A stretch of DNA of 64,000 nucleotides from Chlamydiales bacterium (GTDB lineage Bacteria; Chlamydiota; Chlamydiia; Chlamydiales; JAAKFR01): the NCBI GenBank assembly GCA_022601445.1, contig JAJACP010000001.1:139684-203683 (forward strand), read 5' to 3'. Positions 8,165 to 15,798 of the stretch are shown in pieces (position 1 is the stretch's first letter; each line of letters starts with the position of its first letter). The notes under the pieces were generated by a model, which saw only the letters and a program-made list of their open reading frames with translations, did not search any database and was not told the origin of the DNA. The position numbers were made by a program, and so were the translations under genes.

Positions 8165-8770
8165 ATGAGAAAATATATACTAATAATTTGTTTATTAACT
8201 AGTTCGCTGTCGGCCTATCCCCGCTGTTCATCAGATTTGGCTCCAGCCGTGCAAGCCATTTATCGCTTCCCCGAAGGAAGACAACTACTGGAACAGGTCG
8301 AAAAAGAAGGACCTCTGCGCGTCTACATGGATCGTTTTAACAGCCAGAGTGGTGCAATGTGGGTCGGCTGTGACCGTTCAATTGTCATCAATGCTAACCA
8401 TAAACGCTCCTACGGCGAGAAACTCCGCTCGATTTTGTTTGAGCTGCACAATGCCAAAACAGACAAGACATTTGAATACTACGATCAGCGTGCCGAGAGA
8501 GGCGAAATCTCCAGAGCTGAGTACATTGAAACCATCGAGTGGCTAGAGTATCAAAACGCGCGCAACACAGCAGATCTCATCTGTAAAGCGATCCAGCAGG
8601 GCTATTTCCCTAGAGAAAGCTACTGGCCCATTGCCTCAGATTTTCATGCGCATCTTGAAATGCAAAAATACTCTGGGCATTCGGCTCAGATTGCTGCCAT
8701 ATATGATGCGATCACTCATAGCCGCGAGTATGGATCCACGTGTCAAACCATCCAAAATTCTCGATCTTGA
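8165..8770 (+). CDS. Exported protein of unknown function, intact copy
   Basis: 201 residues with an N-terminal signal peptide (RKY, hydrophobic core, SLSA) and a mature part of about 180 residues. The segment with FELHNAKTD followed by Glu-rich helices is vaguely like degenerate zinc-peptidase helices, but there is no HExxH, so I do not assign enzyme activity. Its last 41 bases overlap the start of a release-factor-like reading frame, an arrangement repeated at 11275. The 3' 230 bases are duplicated at about 11065-11315, showing that this gene and its neighbour were once copied together. Shine-Dalgarno support is weak. Confidence 0.6.
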   Translation: MRKYILIICLLTSSLSAYPRCSSDLAPAVQAIYRFPEGRQLLEQVEKEGPLRVYMDRFNSQSGAMWVGCDRSIVINANHKRSYGEKLRSILFELHNAKTDKTFEYYDQRAERGEISRAEYIETIEWLEYQNARNTADLICKAIQQGYFPRESYWPIASDFHAHLEMQKYSGHSAQIAAIYDAITHSREYGSTCQTIQNSRS

Positions 8771-9220
8771 AAAATTTAATAGATTACTGATCGATAACCC
8801 TTTAAACTCCCATTCTCCGAGTTTAAAATTGCACAAAGATGATGCAAGACATTCTTGATCAATCAAAGGGAGAGCTGATTCTCTTTCAAACAGAGGATGG
8901 ACAAACCAGAATTGAAGTGAGCCTCTGCAATGAGACGGTTTGGCTCAATCAAGCTCAGATGTGTGAGCTCTTTGCTAAAAGTAAAAAAACCATCTCTGAG
9001 CACATCAGAAACATCTTTCGAGAGAATGAACTAGATGAACTTTCAGTTGTCCGGAAATCCCGGACAACTGCAGCTGACGGCAAGAGTTAATCCGTATAAA
9101 GACCTTATAGAAAAAATCATCCTCGGAAGCTGGCCAGGTGACTAAAAGATCAATAAAACAGCCGCCAGCGTCTATCTTAAACACCTCCCACCGGAATCGA
9201 TGTCAAAAGTGGCAAAAAAA
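8730..9220 (+). pseudogene. Disrupted release-factor-like gene (first copy)
   Basis: The start (ATG 8730, reading MDPRVKPSKILDLE) matches the start of the intact gene at 11275. Homology stops near 8766 and resumes near 9098-9220. There the DNA is close to the intact copy's GGQ region but has a TGA, substitutions and indels: S-G-P-G-G-Q has become S-W-P-G-D-stop. The roughly 330 bases in between hold an unrelated RhuM fragment. This copy cannot make a functional protein. Confidence 0.6.
8839..9090 (+). pseudogene. N-terminal fragment of a RhuM-family protein
   Basis: 83 codons matching the beginning of RhuM/COG3943 proteins: E-L-I-L-F-x-T-E-D-G-Q-T-R-I, then T-V-W-L-N-Q-A-Q-M-C-E-L-F, then H-I-R-N-I-F, and V-V-R-K-S-R-T-T-A-A-D-G-K where it stops. 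Full-length members run to roughly 300 residues, so only the N-terminal quarter is left. RhuM genes are common cargo of genomic islands. The fragment sits exactly in the gap of the broken release-factor-like gene, which suggests an insertion followed by deletion. Probably non-functional. Confidence 0.65.
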
Positions 9221-9515
9221 CTAGCAGTCCTCCTCTTAGATGCAAAATATTGATTATAAAGAGATTGTGTATATGTCTTTCGTGGAGTTTGTGGGTGTTT
9301 TTTCGGAAATTTCATCTGTATCTGAAAATGCACCTTCCTTGGAAGCTCCCAGGGATGGAGATTCGTGTGTTAGCACTCTAGAACTGCGAGTGCCGGCGGG
9401 AATTGCTGTAAAAAAACTACCTCAACCGATCAGATAGATAGGCTCTGATCAGAATTGATTTTAATTTAACAATTACTCATAATTGATTGCTTAGATTTTT
9501 TTAATTGAGTCTGTA
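9221..9515. other. Intergenic stretch without a recognised gene
   Basis: Between the release-factor remnant and the DUF4116 gene. It holds one 65-codon open frame (9240-9437, plus strand) with no family resemblance and no clear Shine-Dalgarno, and an AT-rich leader at 9455-9515. I see no convincing functional element. Confidence 0.4.
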
Positions 9516-10997
9516 ATGCGTATTGAAACAGCACTAATTTATACTGACCAAGTTGCTGACTACATCCCGGGCGTAAGTACATTGACTAACTTAGTCGATC
9601 TATTTCTAAAATGTGCAGTTGTTCCCTTTCTAGACCAGCAATACATCTCTCACAATCATTATTTTTGTTACCTAAGTCAAAAAAGTTTTCCTCGCTGTGT
9701 ATCATTGTTAATTCCTGTTTTAGGTAATATTATTGTAGGAATCAGTAATTTTGTTAGTCAGCAAAATTATGAACCAAGAGAACTGAGTGGCACTGCACGA
9801 TACAACCGAGATAATGTGCTAAATACTGTACACGTAAATGGCATGGCGTTACAGCATGCCATTGAGATGTTTCGCGATGATCAAGAGATCGTGCTAGCTG
9901 CTGTCTCGCAAAATGCCAGTGCACTAGAGTATGCAAGCGAGAGACTTCGTGATGATCGAGAGATCGCTCTAACTGCTGTTTCGCAAAACGGCTGGGCGCT
10001 AGCTTATGCAAGCGAGAGACTTCGTGATGATCGAGAGATCGTGCTAGCTGCTGTCTCGCAAAATGCCAGTGCACTAGAGTATGCAAGTCCGGAGCTTCGC
10101 GATGATCGAGAGTTCATGCTTGCTGCTGTTTCGCAAAACGGCTGGGCGCTAGCTTATGCAGGCGGGAGACTTCGTGATGATCGAGAGTTCATGCTAGCTG
10201 TTGTTGCTCAAGAGGACCATAAAAGCTCAGTGCTTTGCAATAACCGACAGTTCATGCTTCCTGCTGTTTCGCAAAAGGGCTGGGCGCTAGCTTATGCAAG
10301 GGGGAGACTTCGTGATAATCGAAATATCGTACTTGCTGCTGTTTTGCAAAGTGGCAGAGCACTAGAGGATGCAAGCAAGGCCCTTAGGAATGATCGGGAG
10401 GTCGTGCTTGCTGCTGTTTCGCAATATGGCTGTGCGCTAAAGTATGCAAGCGAGAGGCTTCATGATGATCGAGAGATTGCTTTAGCAGCTGTTTCGCAAT
10501 ATGGTCGAGCGCTAGAGTTTGCAAGCGAAAGACTGCGTGATGATCCGAAGATCGTACTTACGGCTGTTTCGCAATATGGCTGGGCGCTAGATTATGCAAG
10601 CGGGAGACTGCGTGATGATCCGAAGATCGTACTTACGGCTGTTTTGCAAACCGGCTGGGCGCTAGCTTATGCAAGCGAGAGACTTCGTGATGATCGAGAG
10701 ATCGTGCTAGCTGCTGTCTCAAGTCACACCCACGAATATGTGAGAGCGGGATGTGCTTTAGAATTCGCAAGTGAAGTACTTCGAAACGATCGAGAGATCG
10801 TGCTAGCTGCTGTTTTGCGCAACTGGGAAGAGCTAGGAGCTGCAAGCCAAGCACTTCGTAATGACAGAAAGTTTATATTCTCTGTTGTTTCGCAGCGTCC
10901 ACTAGCGCTAAAATATGCGAGCAATAGACTAAAAGACGACAGACGAATCGTCTTGCATGCATGCAAGACGGTCGTGCATTTGAATTTGCCAGCTTAA
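9516..10997 (+). CDS. DUF4116 tandem-repeat protein, C-terminus frameshifted
   Basis: 493 residues. The first 95 or so are a non-repetitive, partly hydrophobic leader. The rest is about 16 units of 25 residues with the DUF4116 pattern D-R-E-I-V-L-x-A-V-x-Q-x-G-x-A-L-x-Y-A-S-x-x-L-R. One unit is short (21 residues) and one long (32). Neighbouring units are nearly identical in DNA, so the array has been recombining. The final unit breaks at a TGCA tract (10954-10965). Reading the tract with one more TGCA restores the pattern perfectly and extends the protein to a stop at 11060-11062. DUF4116 arrays occur in protists and their giant viruses and intracellular bacteria; a host-interaction role is inferred. 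No clear Shine-Dalgarno precedes ATG 9516. Confidence 0.75.
   Translation: MRIETALIYTDQVADYIPGVSTLTNLVDLFLKCAVVPFLDQQYISHNHYFCYLSQKSFPRCVSLLIPVLGNIIVGISNFVSQQNYEPRELSGTARYNRDNVLNTVHVNGMALQHAIEMFRDDQEIVLAAVSQNASALEYASERLRDDREIALTAVSQNGWALAYASERLRDDREIVLAAVSQNASALEYASPELRDDREFMLAAVSQNGWALAYAGGRLRDDREFMLAVVAQEDHKSSVLCNNRQFMLPAVSQKGWALAYARGRLRDNRNIVLAAVLQSGRALEDASKALRNDREVVLAAVSQYGCALKYASERLHDDREIALAAVSQYGRALEFASERLRDDPKIVLTAVSQYGWALDYASGRLRDDPKIVLTAVLQTGWALAYASERLRDDREIVLAAVSSHTHEYVRAGCALEFASEVLRNDREIVLAAVLRNWEELGAASQALRNDRKFIFSVVSQRPLALKYASNRLKDDRRIVLHACKTVVHLNLPA
9804..10960 (+). repeat. Tandem array of about 16 75-bp repeats (DUF4116 units)
   Basis: Direct repeats of 75 bp encoding the 25-residue DUF4116 unit. 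Some blocks are identical, for example a stretch of more than 40 bases is shared between about 9894 and 10044, implying recent duplication or gene conversion. Units near both ends are more diverged. Confidence 0.85.
10954..10965 (+). repeat. TGCA x3 tetranucleotide tract at the frameshift
   Basis: Three perfect TGCA copies lie inside the last repeat unit. Four copies would keep the DUF4116 frame open through G-R-A-F-E-F-A-S to the stop at 11060-11062. Three copies give an early stop at 10995-10997. The tract is the exact point where the frame is lost. Confidence 0.65.
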
Positions 10998-11064
10998 GAA
11001 TTCTCAATGACAGAGCATCTATGCAAGCTGCAGTACTACAGTTTAGAAGACGCACCTATTGACT

Positions 11065-11315
11065 TACTGAGGTTTCACAATTGAACTGGATAGAGTCAAA
11101 ACGCGCGCAACACAGCTGATCTCATCTGTAAGGCGATCCAACAGGGTTACTTTCCCGAGGGAAGCTACTGGCCCATTGCCTCAGATTTTCATGCGCATCT
11201 TGAAATGCAAAAATACTCTGGACATTCGGCTCAGATTGCTGCGATATATGATGCCATTACACATAGCCGCTATTATGGATCCAATTGTCAAACAGTCCAA
11301 AATTCTAGATCTTGA
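11065..11315 (+). pseudogene. 3' fragment of the exported protein gene (duplicate of 8520-8770)
   Basis: This stretch is about 90 percent identical by eye to the end of the 8165-8770 gene, down to the TGA at 11313-11315. The upstream part of the gene is missing and a 2-base deletion near 11095 shifts the frame, so only a remnant is left. It overlaps the start of the intact release-factor-like gene exactly as in the first copy. Confidence 0.75.
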
Positions 11316-11637
11316 AAGGCGAATGCAGAAACTCGGCGTCCGTGATGAAGACCTCATAGAAAAATTCATCCTTGGAAGCGGGCCCGGTGGCCAAAAAGTC
11401 AATAAAACCGCAGCCTGCGTCTATCTCAAACACCTCCCCACCGGAATGGAGGTGAAATGTGGCAAAGAACGCTCACGAGAACTCAATCGCTTCCTCGCTA
11501 GACGCCAAATGTGCGAACTTCTTGAAAAAGAACTGCTTGGAATCGACTCCCCTAGTGATAAGAAAAAAGAGAAAATCCTAAAGCAGAAAAAACGACGAAA
11601 ACGACGCCAAAAACCACAAAATACTGAAAATCAATGA
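11275..11637 (+). CDS. Release-factor-like peptidyl-tRNA hydrolase (GGQ, RF-1 domain)
   Basis: 120 residues from ATG 11275. A longer frame upstream reads through the fragment of the neighbouring gene and is rejected because family members start at M-D-P. The core has S-G-P-G38-G-Q40-K-V-N-K-T, the catalytic GGQ of class I release factors. It lacks stop-codon-recognition domains and ends in a Lys/Arg-rich tail, as in ArfB (YaeJ) and the mitochondrial C12orf65 type, which rescue stalled ribosomes. Rescue is therefore the likely role. A broken second copy lies at 8730-9220. Confidence 0.8.
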   Translation: MDPIVKQSKILDLERRMQKLGVRDEDLIEKFILGSGPGGQKVNKTAACVYLKHLPTGMEVKCGKERSRELNRFLARRQMCELLEKELLGIDSPSDKKKEKILKQKKRRKRRQKPQNTENQ

Positions 11638-11649
11638 GATAATTCTAGT

Positions 11650-11679
11650 TTCTCAAAATAATTACTATTAGGGTATAAT
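11650..11679 (+). promoter_or_regulatory. Probable promoter of the dsb operon
   Basis: A perfect -10 box TATAAT (11674-11679) lies 18 bases after a weak -35, TTCTCA (11650-11655). The first gene starts at 11701 with AAGGAG at 11690-11695, giving a short leader. Confidence 0.5.
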
Positions 11680-11700
11680 TGCATAAGATAAGGAGTTATT

Positions 11701-12372
11701 ATGCGATACATTAAGTCTCTAGTATTAATTACATTCGCGGTGTTACTGATTGTTGGCGGATTTGTTTATTATATGGGCAAGACAGAGCTGCCCCCGGCAA
11801 TTACACTAAAAACGGAGGGGCAGCCGACAAAGGGCTATCCTAAAGCGCGTGTACATCTTGTGATTTTCGAAGAGCCCAAGTGTTCCAATTGTCGTGAATA
11901 CAACGCTGACATTTATCCTAAAATCAAAAAAGAATTTATCGACACAAACAAGATCACGTATACCGTCGTTCCGGTCTCGTTTTTACCGGGATCGATGCCA
12001 GCGGCTGTTGCCCTGATGTGTGTCTATAAAGCAAATCCTGATTATCCGAATGATGACATGTTTTTTAGGTACTTAGATTATATCTATGCCCACCAGCCTG
12101 ATGAAAGCTCAGATTGGGCTACTCCGAAGGCACTGGTCGATTTTGCCGAAAAAACATCTCCTGCGATTAAAACGGACAAGCTGCAAAAGTGCATCGATAT
12201 GGAAACATACCGTATTCAAATCGAGAAAAACACGCAGTATGGCGCTGAGGTGATGGGAGGCGTGATTTCCACTCCGACGGTTTATGTGAATGGAATTAAA
12301 GTGGAAGAGATGACCTATGATAACATCAGTAAACTGATTAAAATGGTTCTTAAGCATGAAGGAGTGCATTAA
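11701..12372 (+). CDS. DsbA-family thiol oxidoreductase, membrane-anchored
   Basis: 223 residues. An uncleaved-looking N-terminal hydrophobic helix (about 5-25) anchors a thioredoxin-fold domain in the periplasm. The active site is C61-S-N-C64, and the usual cis-proline appears in the S-T-P-T-V-Y-V-N-G segment near the C-terminus. It belongs to the thioredoxin_4/DsbA-DsbG group. It is followed, with a one-base overlap (TAATG), by a DsbB-type protein, so the pair should form an oxidative disulfide pathway. Chlamydial envelopes are heavily disulfide cross-linked, and the Cys-rich porin at 45900 is a plausible client. Confidence 0.85.
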   Translation: MRYIKSLVLITFAVLLIVGGFVYYMGKTELPPAITLKTEGQPTKGYPKARVHLVIFEEPKCSNCREYNADIYPKIKKEFIDTNKITYTVVPVSFLPGSMPAAVALMCVYKANPDYPNDDMFFRYLDYIYAHQPDESSDWATPKALVDFAEKTSPAIKTDKLQKCIDMETYRIQIEKNTQYGAEVMGGVISTPTVYVNGIKVEEMTYDNISKLIKMVLKHEGVH

Positions 12373-12812
12373 TGGCAAAAAGTATTGAACTCTATTTAGC
12401 TTGGCTATTTGCCTGCTTGGGAACTTTAGTGAGCCTCTATTTTAGTGAGGTGTTGAAGCTCGAACCGTGCCATCTTTGCTGGTATCAGCGGATCGCTCTA
12501 TTTCCCCTAGTCTTCGTACTAGGGATTGCCGCCTATCGAAGCTTTTTAGATGTGGCGCGTTATGTGCTCCCTCAGGTGATTGGAGGTTTTCTATTCGCCG
12601 CCTACCAAATTGCAATCCAAGAGATTCCTGGTTGGAATCCAATCGATATGTGTGGAGCGGGTCCAAGCTGCTCAGAAAAGTACGATATTGGACTCGGTTT
12701 TATCACCATTCCCATGCTCGCCGCGGGAGGGTTTTTAATCATCGGCATTCTCTTATTGATGAGCTGGAAGCGTCATACCCGCCGTGAACGGAAGAAAAAG
12801 GTTAAAGAATGA
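12372..12812 (+). CDS. dsbB: DsbB/BdbC-type disulfide oxidoreductase
   Basis: 146 residues with four transmembrane helices. The first periplasmic pair is C33-H-L-C36 after helix 1 and the second pair is C94...C100 in the loop before helix 4, the standard DsbB layout. The protein reoxidises its DsbA partner and passes electrons to quinones. It overlaps the DsbA-like gene by one base and the next dehydrogenase gene by four (ATGA), so the three are translationally coupled. The C-terminus is strongly basic. Confidence 0.9.
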   Translation: MAKSIELYLAWLFACLGTLVSLYFSEVLKLEPCHLCWYQRIALFPLVFVLGIAAYRSFLDVARYVLPQVIGGFLFAAYQIAIQEIPGWNPIDMCGAGPSCSEKYDIGLGFITIPMLAAGGFLIIGILLLMSWKRHTRRERKKKVKE

Positions 12813-13915
12813 AGGCAATCATACTCACTCCCGGAACAACTGATGTGCATTTAGCCGATCGCCCCGATCCTGAGATTCAGTATCCTGATGAGGTGAAGCT
12901 GCGCGTGTTGGAAGTGGGAGTGTGTGGCACAGATCGGGATGAGACACACGCGGGTCGCGCTGAAGCTCCATCGGGCGCAAATGAGTTGATTATCGGACAT
13001 GAGATGCTCGGGCAGGTGGTAGAAGTGGGAGCTAGTGTGAAAAATGTCAAACCAGGCGACTACGCTGTCTTTACTGTCCGGCGTGGTTGTGGGGAGTGTC
13101 CCTCATGTCTCATGGATTTTCCTGACATGTGCTACAGCGGCAATTACACCGAACGAGGAATTAAAGGACACGATGGCTACCAAGCGGAATTTGTAGTCGA
13201 TCGGGAAAAATTCATTGTTAAAGTTCCAGATTGCATTAAGCGCTTTGCGGTTTTGTGTGAGCCCACCTCAGTTGTGGAAAAGGCGATCGATGAAATGACG
13301 CGGATTCAGCGCGCACGCCTTCCCGACTGGGCCAATGCAGTTAATCTTGAGGGGAAAAGAGCGCTCGTCGCAGGCTTGGGACCGATTGGTCTTTTAGCTG
13401 CCATTATCTTGACTCTCAGAGGAGCGGAGGTTATTGGATACGATATTGTCGATCCGAAGAGCTACCGTCCCTCTCTACTCAATAAACTCGGTGGAACCTA
13501 CATTGATGGTAAGAGCATGACCCCAGCTCAAATTCCGGAGCACTTTGGGCGGATTGATCTCGTTGTAGAAGCGGCCGGTGTGGCTAAACTCGACTATAGC
13601 CTCTTAGAAGCTCTGGGCACAAATGGAGCCTATGTTTTAACCGGTGTACCAGAAGATAAGCAACCCTTTGAGGTGCCGGGTGGAGCGTTAATGAAGCAGA
13701 TGGTGCTCAAAAACCAAGTACTCATCGGAAGTGTGAATGCAGCTAAACGGCATTGGGATCAAGCTGTTCTAGATCTCGAACAGGCCTATCAGAAATGGGG
13801 AGATAGCATCGAAATGCTGATCACCAAACGGGTCCACTACGATCATTTCAAAGATGCTCTTGATAAACACGAGACAAACGACATTAAAAACGTCGTGAGT
13901 TGGTGTGATTTTTAG
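12809..13915 (+). CDS. Glucose 1-dehydrogenase-like zinc MDR
   Basis: 368 residues of the medium-chain dehydrogenase/reductase superfamily. Catalytic zinc ligands are C39 and H64-E65; the structural-zinc lobe is C94, C97, C100 and C108; the Rossmann glycines are in A-G-L-G-P-I-G. The long C-terminal half and the spacing of the first lobe resemble archaeal-type glucose dehydrogenases, which oxidise aldoses with NAD(P). Substrate assignment is by resemblance only. Coupling to dsbB by ATGA is unusual and probably reflects compact packing rather than function. Confidence 0.75.
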   Translation: MKAIILTPGTTDVHLADRPDPEIQYPDEVKLRVLEVGVCGTDRDETHAGRAEAPSGANELIIGHEMLGQVVEVGASVKNVKPGDYAVFTVRRGCGECPSCLMDFPDMCYSGNYTERGIKGHDGYQAEFVVDREKFIVKVPDCIKRFAVLCEPTSVVEKAIDEMTRIQRARLPDWANAVNLEGKRALVAGLGPIGLLAAIILTLRGAEVIGYDIVDPKSYRPSLLNKLGGTYIDGKSMTPAQIPEHFGRIDLVVEAAGVAKLDYSLLEALGTNGAYVLTGVPEDKQPFEVPGGALMKQMVLKNQVLIGSVNAAKRHWDQAVLDLEQAYQKWGDSIEMLITKRVHYDHFKDALDKHETNDIKNVVSWCDF

Positions 13916-13968
13916 CGCGTTTGTGCTATCATAAGCCTTTCTTTTTTTCTTCAGGAGAGGTACTATAC

Positions 13969-14697
13969 GTGAAATATTTTGCACTCTTTGCCTTGATCGC
14001 TCTACTTGCGACTCCCCTATTTGCTATGTCAAAAAAACAATGCCAGACTGTACTCATCATGCTTGGAGCTCCCGGGGCTGGTAAAGGAACGCAAGCGGTC
14101 CGTCTTAGCGAAAAACTGGGTATTCCCCAAATTTCTACGGGTGATCTTTTCCGCGAAAATATGCGTAATCACACTTCCATCGGCCAAAAAGCAAAATCCT
14201 ATATGGATAAAGGTGAGCTTGTCCCTGATGAAGTTGTGCTCGATATGCTCTTTGAGCGGCTCAAAGCTGACGACTGTCAAAAAGGCTATATTCTGGATGG
14301 TTTTCCCAGAACGATTCCTCAAGCGATCGAACTCGATAAGCGATTAGCGGCCGCTGACATCCACCCTCTTGCCATTAGTCTTGAAGTGCCCGATGAATTG
14401 ATTGTAGAGCGTTTAACGGGTCGTATTGTCTGCGAAAAATGTGGCGCCCCTTATCACAAATCGGCAAGTCCGCCTAAAGTTGAAGGGAAGTGCGACAGGT
14501 GTGGGGGCACGTTGATCCAACGGAAGGATGACACAGAATCGGTGGTTCTGGATCGCCTTAAAATCTTTCATGAGCAAACAGAGCCTCTCAAAGCGCACTA
14601 CGAGAAGCAGGGAGCTCTGCTCCTGATCAACGGCGCGGCCTCTAAAAAAGAGACCATCTTGGAGCTCGATGCCAAGCTGAAAAAAATCTGTCCGTAA
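13969..14697 (+). CDS. adk: Adenylate kinase with an N-terminal signal peptide
   Basis: 242 residues. GTG 13969 follows AGGAGAGG (13953-13960) at eight bases, a strong initiation site. It adds a classical leader of 19 residues: one Lys, a hydrophobic Ala/Leu core, then P-L-F-A before M20. ATG 14026 (Met20) would give a normal cytosolic kinase but has no Shine-Dalgarno. The body is complete: P-loop G33-A-P-G-A-G-K-G-T41, AMP-binding S-T-G-D-L, F-P-R-T, and a zinc LID with C155, C158, C175 and C178. The enzyme interconverts ATP+AMP and 2 ADP. Export to the periplasm is inferred from the leader. Confidence 0.85.
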   Translation: MKYFALFALIALLATPLFAMSKKQCQTVLIMLGAPGAGKGTQAVRLSEKLGIPQISTGDLFRENMRNHTSIGQKAKSYMDKGELVPDEVVLDMLFERLKADDCQKGYILDGFPRTIPQAIELDKRLAAADIHPLAISLEVPDELIVERLTGRIVCEKCGAPYHKSASPPKVEGKCDRCGGTLIQRKDDTESVVLDRLKIFHEQTEPLKAHYEKQGALLLINGAASKKETILELDAKLKKICP

Positions 14698-14749
14698 AAT
14701 ACTAAAATACGCCATTGTTTCCTTCAAGATAACTTTATAAGGAGGACTT

Positions 14750-15295
14750 ATGGGAAAGGGATTGATTAGAGGAACACTATTTGGAGCGATCGTCGTTTTT
14801 ATTTGGATGATGGTTTCATGGATGGTTTTACCCTGGCACTGTTCCGTTTTCAATGGATTTAAAGATAACGCATCCGTTCGCAGCGCAATTGTAGAGAATA
14901 CGGAGGGAAGTGGGATCTATCTACTTCCAAACATGTGTGATAAAGAGCACATGGATACGCTTGCAGAGTCGATGAAAGAAGGACCTGTTATTTTTGCAGT
15001 TGTTCGACGAGAAGGGTTCAATATTGAGTCTGCTACCCCCTATATCCGAGCATTCATTATTCAACTCATCGGCGCCTTTTTGGTGACCTATTTGCTGCTG
15101 ATGGGCAAGCTGGAGGGCTACTGGAGAGGCGTCTGGTTTGTCACTCTTGCTGGCTTAGCTGTGGGTGTTATTGGCTCGTTGCCTAACTGGAACTGGTGGG
15201 GCTTCCCCGCTGGATTTATCGGCGTTGAGATCTTGGATCTTGTGATTGCCTGGTTCTTAGCTGGGCTTGTCATCGCACCAGCTGTGAAGAAATAA
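14750..15295 (+). CDS. Integral membrane protein of unknown function
   Basis: 181 residues with four hydrophobic segments (about 7-27, 103-123, 130-145, 160-177). A soluble loop of about 75 residues after helix 1 contains two Cys and should face the periplasm. An AAGGAGG (14739-14745) precedes ATG 14750. I do not recognise the family. Its 3' end overlaps the convergent methyltransferase frame by 178 bases. Confidence 0.7.
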   Translation: MGKGLIRGTLFGAIVVFIWMMVSWMVLPWHCSVFNGFKDNASVRSAIVENTEGSGIYLLPNMCDKEHMDTLAESMKEGPVIFAVVRREGFNIESATPYIRAFIIQLIGAFLVTYLLLMGKLEGYWRGVWFVTLAGLAVGVIGSLPNWNWWGFPAGFIGVEILDLVIAWFLAGLVIAPAVKK

Positions 15296-15798
15296 ACCGG
15301 CGAGCGCCACACATCTTTTGCCCTCTTCACTTGGACAGGAGTCCATCCGGAGAGGGCAAAGGTGTTGGAAATCACAAAAGCACTCTTTTTCAACTCTTTT
15401 TCAAATTTTACTTTCAAACGCTCCATCGCTCCAGGATAAAGATAACAAATCACCCCATCAGCCTCATCCAGAGGCAGAGAATAAAAATTTTTTCGCTGTA
15501 GGGTCAGGTTAGGATATCTTAAAATTTTCACTAACAAAGCCGAGATCAACCAGGGAACCCAAGAGCCCTCAACGGCAATAATCTGGAGAGAGGGAAAGCG
15601 CTTAGCAAGAGGAAAGATCAGATTTCCCCACCCTGAGCCGAGCTCATAGACCACTCCCTTGTTGAGGGGGATCAAAGCGAGCATCTCCTCTCTTACTTTT
15701 CGAGAGGTCGGCATAGGAGAAATTCCATAGTATAAGGAAAATCCTACAACCGTTATACTGAGGGTCCCTAATACAAATAAAGTGATGATGATGCCCAT
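15118..15798 (-). CDS. Membrane-anchored class I SAM-dependent methyltransferase
   Basis: 226 residues from ATG 15798; an upstream in-frame extension would run through the divergent gene and is rejected. One N-terminal transmembrane helix (1-25) is followed by a Rossmann-type methyltransferase domain with motif I Y-E-L-G-S-G-W-G-N. The family's domain appears to end around S-P-V-Y-F-F. The last 50 or so residues are Lys/Pro/Thr-rich and are read antisense to the 14750-15295 membrane protein, so they may be an extension gained by stop-codon loss. Substrate unknown. The start overlaps the divergent gene at 15785, so both promoters must lie inside the opposing genes. Confidence 0.7.
   Translation of the reverse strand: MGIIITLFVLGTLSITVVGFSLYYGISPMPTSRKVREEMLALIPLNKGVVYELGSGWGNLIFPLAKRFPSLQIIAVEGSWVPWLISALLVKILRYPNLTLQRKNFYSLPLDEADGVICYLYPGAMERLKVKFEKELKKSAFVISNTFALSGWTPVQVKRAKDVWRSPVYFFTAGAMTSPAKNQAITRSKISTPINPAGKPHQFQLGNEPITPTAKPARVTNQTPLQ

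Noticed and set aside
7955-8165. tRNA or small RNA gene in the gap before the exported protein
   Set aside because: Short inverted repeats (for example GCTTG...CAAGC) are present but no cloverleaf or conserved T-arm could be found.
9240-9437. 65-codon open frame
   Set aside because: No family resemblance, no ribosome site and located in decayed DNA; not called as a gene.
9804-10960. CRISPR array
   Set aside because: The regular spacing is caused by coding 75-bp repeats without spacers; the protein pattern is DUF4116.
11176-11274. Longer release-factor-like protein starting upstream
   Set aside because: These codons are an out-of-frame reading of the duplicated exported-protein fragment; the family start M-D-P is at 11275.
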